From the NCBI GenBank assembly GCA_964645155.1, contig CAZYBG010000005.1, positions 9,467-73,466 on the forward strand: 64,000 nt of DNA. Direction: 5' to 3'. The position numbers and the translations under genes are program-made. The notes below the pieces were generated by a model. It was not told where the DNA came from. It worked only from the letters and a program-made list of their open reading frames with translations, and did not search any database. The stretch is from CAZYBG01 sp964645155. GTDB taxonomy: Bacteria > Pseudomonadota > Alphaproteobacteria > Rhodobacterales > Rhodobacteraceae. Of the stretch, positions 58,693 through 64,000 are shown in pieces (position 1 is the stretch's first letter; each line of letters starts with the position of its first letter).

Positions 58693-59613
58693 ATGCAGCT
58701 CTACCTCCCCATCGCCGAGGTGTCCTCGAACATCTTCCTGCTGCTCGGGATCGGCGGGGCCGTCGGTCTCCTGTCGGGGCTGTTCGGCGTCGGCGGGGGC
58801 TTTCTCATCACGCCGCTCCTCTTCTTCATCGGCATCCCGCCGCCGGTGGCGGTCGCCACGGGGGCGAACCAGGTCGTCGCCTCGTCGATCTCGGGGGTCC
58901 TCGCGCATCTGCGGCGGCGGACCGTCGACCTGCTGATGGGCGGCGTCCTCCTCGTCGGCGGGCTGGCCGGATCGGTCGCCGGCATCGTGGTGTTCAACGC
59001 GCTGCAGGCGGCTGGCCAGATCGACGTCGTTGTGCAGCTTTCCTACGTGATCTTCCTTGGCATCGTGGGCCTGCTGATGTTTCAGGAAAGCGCGCGGGCC
59101 GTGTTGCGGGCGCGGCGCGCGCCCGGGCGGGTCGAGCGGCGCCAGCACCTCTGGCTGCATCGGCTGCCGTTCAAGATGAAGTTCCGGACATCCGGCCTCT
59201 ACATCTCGGTCATCCCGCCCCTCGCGGTCGGCTTCGTCGTCGGGGTTCTCGCCGCCATCATGGGCGTCGGCGGGGGCTTCATCATGGTGCCGGCGATGAT
59301 CTACCTCCTCGGGATGCCGACCAAGGTCGTCGTCGGAACCTCGCTCTTCCAGATCACCTTCGTGACGGCGTTCACCACGTTCATGCACGCCGTCACCAAC
59401 TACTCGGTCGACATCCTGCTCGCAATCATCCTGATCCTCGGCGGCGTGATCGGGGCGCAGGTCGGCACGCGCCTCGGGGCGCGGCTGCGGGCCGAGCAGC
59501 TGCGCATCCTGCTGTCGCTCGTCGTGCTGGCGGTCTGCGGCAAGCTGCTCTTCGACCTCGTGATCGAGCCTGCCGAGCTCTATTCCATCGGCTACCGGAG
59601 CTCGCGGGGATGA
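58693..59613 (+). CDS. Sulfite exporter TauE/SafE family protein
   Basis: The 306-residue membrane protein has two DUF81 halves: LSGLFGVGGGFLITPLLFFIGIPPPVAVATGANQ and later VGVLAAIMGVGGGFIMVPAMIYLLGMPTKVVVGTSLFQ. The family moves sulfite, sulfoacetate or other small organic anions out of the cell. ATG at 58693 (MQLYLPIAEVSSN) looks like the family start; an ATG at 58645 would add 16 residues. It is coupled to the TIGR02186-type gene by a four-base overlap. Confidence 0.9.
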   Translation: MQLYLPIAEVSSNIFLLLGIGGAVGLLSGLFGVGGGFLITPLLFFIGIPPPVAVATGANQVVASSISGVLAHLRRRTVDLLMGGVLLVGGLAGSVAGIVVFNALQAAGQIDVVVQLSYVIFLGIVGLLMFQESARAVLRARRAPGRVERRQHLWLHRLPFKMKFRTSGLYISVIPPLAVGFVVGVLAAIMGVGGGFIMVPAMIYLLGMPTKVVVGTSLFQITFVTAFTTFMHAVTNYSVDILLAIILILGGVIGAQVGTRLGARLRAEQLRILLSLVVLAVCGKLLFDLVIEPAELYSIGYRSSRG

Positions 59614-60386
59614 TCCGGGCAGCGCTTCTCCTCGGCCTCTGGATCCTGGCCTCCGCCGCGGCACGGGCCCAGGCGCCGGCCGAGCGCGTCATTGCCGGGC
59701 TCAGCCAGAACCGGGTGTCGATCAACGCGAACTTCGACGGTTCGGAGATCCTGGTGTTCGGCGCGATCAAGCGCGATGCGCCGGCGCCCGAGGACCCGCC
59801 TCTCGAGGTGATCGTGACGGTCACCGGCCCGCAGGCCCCGGTCACCGTCAGGAAGAAGAACCGCGAGTTCGGAATCTGGATCAACACGGCCGCGGTCGAG
59901 ATCGACGCCGCGCCGCGGCTCTATGCAATTGCGACGACGGCGCCCCTGTTCGAGATCCTTTCGCATACCGAGGACCTGCGCCACCGCATCTCGATCCCGC
60001 GCGCGATCCGGTCGGTGGGCGCGCCGCCCGAGATTTCCGATGCCGCGCAGTTCAGCGAGGCGCTGGTACGGCTTCGGCGGGCAAGCGGGCACTATCGCGT
60101 CGAGGCGGGCGAGGTCACGCTCAAGGAGGACACCCTGTTCCAGGCGTCGTTCGACCTGCCGGCCAACCTGACCGAGGGCATCCATACCGTCCGCATCTTC
60201 CTGACCCGCGGACAGCGCGTGATCGACCAGCATTCCACGGCGATCGACGTGCGCAAGGTCGGGCTAGAACGCTTTCTCTACAGCCTGGCCCACGAGCGGC
60301 CCATGGCCTACGCCATCCTCGCGATCGCGCTCGCGACGATCGCCGGCTGGGGCGCCTCGGCCGCGTTCCGGTTCATCCGGAACTGA
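59610..60386 (+). CDS. TIGR02186 family protein
   Basis: The 258-residue exported protein has a cleavable signal (LLGLWILASAAARA). A beta-rich extracytoplasmic domain follows (VIAGLSQNRVSINANFDGSEILVFGA, FGIWINTAAVEID), and a C-terminal membrane helix (AYAILAIALATIAGWGASA) anchors it. The family is repeatedly found next to TauE/SafE exporters, so a partner role in anion export is inferred; no activity is known. The start overlaps the TauE stop. Confidence 0.88.
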   Translation: MIRAALLLGLWILASAAARAQAPAERVIAGLSQNRVSINANFDGSEILVFGAIKRDAPAPEDPPLEVIVTVTGPQAPVTVRKKNREFGIWINTAAVEIDAAPRLYAIATTAPLFEILSHTEDLRHRISIPRAIRSVGAPPEISDAAQFSEALVRLRRASGHYRVEAGEVTLKEDTLFQASFDLPANLTEGIHTVRIFLTRGQRVIDQHSTAIDVRKVGLERFLYSLAHERPMAYAILAIALATIAGWGASAAFRFIRN

Positions 60387-60412
60387 GCGCAGCCGAGCGC
60401 GCCGACCGGTCG

Positions 60413-61132
60413 TCAGCCCCGCCCGACGAACGGCATCTTCGGTGCCATGACGGTCATGCTCAGCACGTTCGCGGACGCCGGCAGCCCCGCCATGTAGAGG
60501 ACCGCCTCGGCCACGTCCGAGACCTCCATCATCGGCGGCGGGTCGCCGGCGTTCCGTGCGGCGATCTCCTCGAGAAGCCTAGTCCGGGCGTTCCCGATGT
60601 CGATCTGCCCGGCGGCGATGTCGAACGGGCGGCCATCGAGGGCGAGCGCCTTGGTCAGCCCGGTCACCGCATGCTTGGTCGACGTGTAGGCGACGGAACC
60701 CGGCCGCGGCGTGTGGGCCGAGATCGAGCCGTTGTTGATGATGCGCCCGCCCTGCGGCGACTGCGCGCGCATCTGTCGGAACGCGGCCCGGGCGCACAGG
60801 AACATGCCCGTCAGATTGACGTCGACCACCTCCCGCCATCCCGCCAGGGCAATCTCGTCGATCGGCCCCGTCGGCCCGAACGTGCCGGCGTTGTTGAACA
60901 GTGCGTCGATCCTGCCGAAGCGGCCCGCGATCCGGGCGAAAGCCTGCTCGACGGCGGCCTCGTTGGTGACGTCGGCCGGGGCGACGAGCGCGTTCGCGCG
61001 GCCGGCGGCCGCATCCTCGAGCCGCTCGGCCCGCCTGGCGACGAGGCCGACATTCCAGCCCGCGTCGAGGAACCGGGCCGCGACCGCCTGCCCGATGCCC
61101 GAGCTTGCCCCGGTGATGACAATCGTCTTCAT
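60413..61132 (-). CDS. SDR family oxidoreductase
   Basis: The 239-residue classical short-chain dehydrogenase has the cofactor loop TGASSGIGQ, LFNNAG, the catalytic Ser in INNGSISA and Y-T-S-T-K. ARRAERL after strand 2 suggests NADP(H). The substrate is unknown. Its start overlaps the stop of the RecD-like helicase gene, an unusual partner, so the coupling may only reflect a compact genome. Confidence 0.92.
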   Translation of the reverse strand: MKTIVITGASSGIGQAVAARFLDAGWNVGLVARRAERLEDAAAGRANALVAPADVTNEAAVEQAFARIAGRFGRIDALFNNAGTFGPTGPIDEIALAGWREVVDVNLTGMFLCARAAFRQMRAQSPQGGRIINNGSISAHTPRPGSVAYTSTKHAVTGLTKALALDGRPFDIAAGQIDIGNARTRLLEEIAARNAGDPPPMMEVSDVAEAVLYMAGLPASANVLSMTVMAPKMPFVGRG

Positions 61133-62670
61133 GCGGTATCCTCCTCCGCCTCCTCCGCCTTCAGCGCCAAAGGCGCCCGGGCGCCCTTCAGGTCGGCGGT
61201 CGACAGCGGGGCCGACGGCCGCGCCAGGCGATTCCGGGTCACCCAGATCAGCCGCGCCTCGGCGCGCGTGATTGCGACGTAGGCGAGCCGCTTCCAGAGC
61301 GGCAGACCGGCCTCCATCCGCCCGGTACGCGCAGCGACCCAGAGGTCGGGCGCGAAGACCTGCACATCGGGCCACTGGGAGCCCTGCGCCTTGTGGATGG
61401 TGACCGCCGCGCCGTGCAGCAGCGCCACGCCCATCGTCGCGGCGAAGGGAATGAACGGCTCTTCCTCGCCGGGCATCTCGATCTTGACGATCGAGGCGGC
61501 CGAGACCCCCGGTTCCTCGGCGCCGATCACATGCAGCCGCGAGAAGCCGGGGCGGCTGCCGGGGCCGAGATAGATCACCTGCGCCCCCTTGATGAGGCCG
61601 CGCGCCTCGAGGTCGATCCGCTTCTTGCGGTGCTTGAGCGGCAGCTCCACTCCGTCGCAGATCAGCGGCTCGCCCGGCAGAAGCGCGTCCGCCGGTGCGC
61701 CAAACGCGGCGCGGAAGGCATGGATCAGCCGGATTCTGGTCTGGTTGCGCCAGACAAGGACCGGCGAGCGCGCCATCAGGTCCGCTTCGACCCGTTCGGC
61801 GACGATCACCCGGGGGTCGTCGGCTGCCGCCCGCTCCACCATGCGCTCGAAGTCCTCGAAGGCGAGCGCCTCGTCGCCCAGCGCGTGGGCAAGGTCGAGG
61901 ATCGGGCTGTCGGCTTCCTGCCGGTGCATCCGGTGCAGGACGAGCCGCCGCGCCGGCGGCAGGGCATCGAACACCATCTCGCCCGACTGGCCGACGGGGG
62001 CGAGCTGCGCAGGGTCGCCGAACAGGACGAGGGTGGGAAAGATCGCGCGCAGGTCGTCGAGCATCTTCTGGTCGAGCATCGAGGCCTCGTCCACGAAGCC
62101 GATGTCGAGCGGGTCCTCGCGCCGTTTCCAGCCCTTGATGAAGTCCGAACCGCGCAGCCCCGCCGCCGCGAGCGCGCCGGGGATCGACTTGACCTGTGCG
62201 AAGAAGGCGAAGGCGCGATCTAGCGCCGCATCGGTCAGGCCTTCGACGACCGGCCGGTCGCCCTGGCCCGCAAGCCATTCCGCGATCCGCTCGTATTCCG
62301 GCGCGTAGACGGGTGTGTAGAGAATGCGGTGGATCGTCGTCGCGCGCACGCCTCGGCCGCGCAGGACCGAGGCCGCCTTGTTCGTTGGCGCAAGGATCGA
62401 GAGGGTGCGGCGGTCCTTCCGGCGCCGTCCTTCCCAGTCGCCGGCGACGATATCGACCCCGGCGGCCTCGATCTCGGTGGCAAGGCGTGCAAGCAGCATC
62501 GTTTTGCCCGAGCCCGCCTTGCCGATCACGGCGATGACGCCGGTCGGGCCTGCTCCGTCCGGGGTGAGCTGGCCGTCTGCGAGGTCGACGCCGGCGCGGG
62601 CCAACGTGTCCGCGACGCGGCCATAGGCGTCCGCCTGGTCGTCGGAGAGGATCGGGGCGGTTGCCGGCAT
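61129..62670 (-). CDS. RecD-like ATP-dependent DNA helicase / AAA family ATPase
   Basis: The 513-residue superfamily 1 helicase has Walker A IGKAGSGKTMLLARLA (about 50), motif Ia APTNKAASVLRGRG, Walker B IGFVDEASMLDQKML and motif III LFGDPAQLAPVG. A UvrD_C_2-type end contains VTIHKAQGSQWPDVQVF and YVAITRAEARLIWVTRN. It resembles the short RecD/Pif1-like proteins (Dda-like) found in Rhodobacterales and phages. No RecB or RecC gene is nearby, so it acts alone or with unknown partners. Confidence 0.88.
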   Translation of the reverse strand: MPATAPILSDDQADAYGRVADTLARAGVDLADGQLTPDGAGPTGVIAVIGKAGSGKTMLLARLATEIEAAGVDIVAGDWEGRRRKDRRTLSILAPTNKAASVLRGRGVRATTIHRILYTPVYAPEYERIAEWLAGQGDRPVVEGLTDAALDRAFAFFAQVKSIPGALAAAGLRGSDFIKGWKRREDPLDIGFVDEASMLDQKMLDDLRAIFPTLVLFGDPAQLAPVGQSGEMVFDALPPARRLVLHRMHRQEADSPILDLAHALGDEALAFEDFERMVERAAADDPRVIVAERVEADLMARSPVLVWRNQTRIRLIHAFRAAFGAPADALLPGEPLICDGVELPLKHRKKRIDLEARGLIKGAQVIYLGPGSRPGFSRLHVIGAEEPGVSAASIVKIEMPGEEEPFIPFAATMGVALLHGAAVTIHKAQGSQWPDVQVFAPDLWVAARTGRMEAGLPLWKRLAYVAITRAEARLIWVTRNRLARPSAPLSTADLKGARAPLALKAEEAEEDTA

Positions 62671-62727
62671 CGGGAGACCATAGGCAGCATGCCAGTACGG
62701 CGCCAGCCTTCGCGCTGCGCCGGCGCG

Positions 62728-62955
62728 CTACGTTTCGCCGCGAAGCCGCCCGAGAAGGCCTGCGATCCCCTCTGCCGCCGGGGCCGCTGCCGTGCCGGCC
62801 CGGTGGCGCCGCGGGCCCGGGCCATCGCGTCGGGCCAGTTCCACCTCGGCGAGGCGCGCGGCGTCTTCCAGGCTCTCCGCGAGAAACGGCAACCCGTTCA
62901 GATCTGCGAATTCGCGGAGATCCCGCAGGACCGCGACTATCCAGTCGTCTTTCAT
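62728..62955 (-). CDS. Small conserved hypothetical protein
   Basis: The 75-residue soluble protein starts MKDDWIVAVLRDLREFADLN and continues with an amphipathic helix (LPFLAESLEDAARLAEVELA). A variable Pro/Ala/Arg-rich linker and a short end GIAGLLGRLRGET follow. I know similar N-termini in other Rhodobacteraceae, but no function. An AT-rich palindrome lies about 60 bases upstream of its start. Confidence 0.7.
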   Translation of the reverse strand: MKDDWIVAVLRDLREFADLNGLPFLAESLEDAARLAEVELARRDGPGPRRHRAGTAAAPAAEGIAGLLGRLRGET

Positions 62956-63016
62956 GCTACCTCAAAGCAGTTGTGATCGCCCCGCAAGCACAACCTTAGC
63001 ACGAAAATTCACGCTG

Positions 63017-63030
63017 AATCCATTTGGATT
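63017..63030. promoter_or_regulatory. AT-rich palindrome upstream of the small hypothetical gene
   Basis: AATCCA-TT-TGGATT stands in an unusually AT-rich stretch between ccr and the small gene. The loop is too short for a good terminator and there is no T-run on the ccr strand, so an operator is the simpler reading. The protein that would bind is unknown. Confidence 0.35.
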
Positions 63031-63077
63031 TTCTTGTCTGTGTTCACGCCCTCCGGACCGGCCTCCTTGACGTTCGG

Positions 63078-64000
63078 TCAACCGCCCGCTGCCTGGCCGG
63101 CTTCGAGCACTTCCTCCAGCGTCCGAAGGCCGGTCCGCGGCGCCTGCACCAGGACCGCCATGTTGCCCGGGCGATGTTCGTTGCGCAACATCTTGGTATG
63201 CGCCGCGGGAATATCCTCCCACGGGAACACCTCGGACATCGCCGGGTCGAGCCTGCGGGCCAGCATCAGGTCGTTGGCCGCGCTGGCCTGCTTGAGGTTG
63301 GCGAAGTGGCTGCCCTGCACCCGCTTCTGGTGCATCCAGAGATAGCGCGCGTCGAGCGTCAGGTTGTAGCCGGTCGTGCCGGCGCAGATCACCACCATGC
63401 CGCCGCGCTTCACCACGAAGACGCTGACCGGCATCGTCGCCTCGCCGGGGTGTTCAAACACCATGTCGACATTCACGCCCTTGCCGGTGATGTCCCAGAT
63501 CGCCTTGCCGAAGCGGCGTGCCTCGGTGAACCACTCCTTGTAGTCCGGCGTGCCGACCTTCGGCATCTGGCCCCAGCACCGGAAGTCCTTGCGGTTGATG
63601 ACGCCCTTGGCGCCGAGGCCCATGACGAAGTCGCGCTTGTCCTCGTCGGAAATCACGCCGATGGCGTTGCCGCCGGCTGTGTTGATGAGCTGGATCGCGT
63701 ACGAGCCGAGGCCGCCGCTCGCGCCCCAGACCAGCACGTTCTGTCCGGGGCGCAGCTCGTGCGGGTTGTGGCCGAAGAGCATCCGGTATGCGGTGGCGAG
63801 CGTCAGCGTGTAGCAGGCGGCCTCCTCCCATGTCAGGTGACGCGGGCGCTTCATCAGCTGCTGCGCCTGCACCCGCGTGAACTGGGCGAAGCTGCCGTCG
63901 GGCGTCTCGTAGCCCCAGATGCGTTGGGTGGGCGAGAACATCGGGTCGCCGCCGTTGCACTCCTCGTCGTCGCCGTCGTCCTGGTTGCAGTGGATGACGA
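63078..64000 (-). CDS. ccrA: Crotonyl-CoA carboxylase/reductase, 5' end cut by window edge
   Basis: The visible 306 C-terminal codons belong to this NADPH-dependent enzyme, which converts crotonyl-CoA plus CO2 to ethylmalonyl-CoA in the ethylmalonyl-CoA pathway for acetate assimilation. The characteristic stretch HCNQDDGDDEECNGGDPMFS lies at the window edge. It is followed by RIWGYETPDGSFAQF, GASGGLGSYAIQL, FGKAIWDITGK and VFEHPGEATMPVS. The ATG at 63941 is internal, because the conserved reading frame continues to the edge. Confidence 0.95.
   Translation of the reverse strand, partial: VIHCNQDDGDDEECNGGDPMFSPTQRIWGYETPDGSFAQFTRVQAQQLMKRPRHLTWEEAACYTLTLATAYRMLFGHNPHELRPGQNVLVWGASGGLGSYAIQLINTAGGNAIGVISDEDKRDFVMGLGAKGVINRKDFRCWGQMPKVGTPDYKEWFTEARRFGKAIWDITGKGVNVDMVFEHPGEATMPVSVFVVKRGGMVVICAGTTGYNLTLDARYLWMHQKRVQGSHFANLKQASAANDLMLARRLDPAMSEVFPWEDIPAAHTKMLRNEHRPGNMAVLVQAPRTGLRTLEEVLEAGQAAGG

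Noticed and set aside
1..64000. CRISPR arrays, tRNA or rRNA genes, insertion sequences, prophage or defence islands
   Set aside because: No regularly spaced repeats, no tRNA-like cloverleaf noticed, no transposase, integrase or known defence gene; the window is dense core chromosome.

Overview
The window is a 64 kb piece of a GC-rich alphaproteobacterial chromosome. The gene content points to the family Rhodobacteraceae (Paracoccaceae): an FnrL regulator next to hemN, an RpoHII-type sigma factor behind an RpoE-like promoter, membrane-anchored cytochrome c of the CycM (c552/cy) type, crotonyl-CoA carboxylase/reductase of the ethylmalonyl-CoA pathway, a MoeB with an N-terminal membrane region, and a YejABEF peptide importer. 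The genus cannot be fixed from the sequence alone. Genes are packed tightly, often with ATGA or TGATG overlaps. No stretch over 300 bases lacks a gene; the longest gap is 287 bases, after trpS. I see no tRNA, rRNA, CRISPR array, insertion sequence or prophage.

Layout. 1-4.9 kb: a truncated MlaA-type lipoprotein gene facing away from a type I secretion ABC/adaptor pair, then RidA and glycerophosphodiesterase. 4.9-7.1 kb: an acyltransferase-like protein, a glutathione S-transferase and pterin dehydratase. 7.1-12.9 kb (minus strand): an NMT1/SsuC-type ABC importer, a HAD phosphatase and Tat-exported CpdB. 13.1-15.5 kb: NudC, a SRPBCC protein, and prephenate dehydratase divergent from cytochrome c. 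16.2-23.2 kb: yejABEF coupled to a GT4 glycosyltransferase. 23.2-25.4 kb: hemN and fnrL diverging around a perfect FNR box. 25.4-35.1 kb is a long minus-strand run: rpoHII, a TspO-like protein, ChaN, coaBC-dut-moeB, an amino-acid ABC importer without its ATPase, an M3 peptidase and a lipoprotein. 35.2-41.8 kb: cobU, a glutathione S-transferase with a YHS-like tail, yifB, gshB, yraN, rsmI and an LpoA-like lipoprotein. 41.7-47.9 kb: glnD, murJ, a catalytically dead rhomboid and trpS. 48.2-53.7 kb: VOC, aminotransferase, a four-cysteine membrane protein, a universal stress protein, a MAPEG/HxlR cassette, then nfuA-tsaB-rimI. 53.9-60.4 kb: a BMP-type purine nucleoside importer and a TauE/TIGR02186 pair. 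60.4-64 kb: SDR, a RecD-like helicase, a small protein and the 3' part of ccr.

Most of this is ordinary core chromosome, and I found no convincing undescribed multi-gene system. The best observations are regulatory sites and odd proteins. A perfect Irr/ICE box lies just upstream of the nfuA -35 element and contains the stop codon of the gene before it. An RpoE-like promoter precedes rpoHII. The rhomboid lacks both catalytic residues, a glutathione S-transferase carries a YHS/TRASH-like cysteine tail, and a TspO-like frame continues upstream with no standard start codon.
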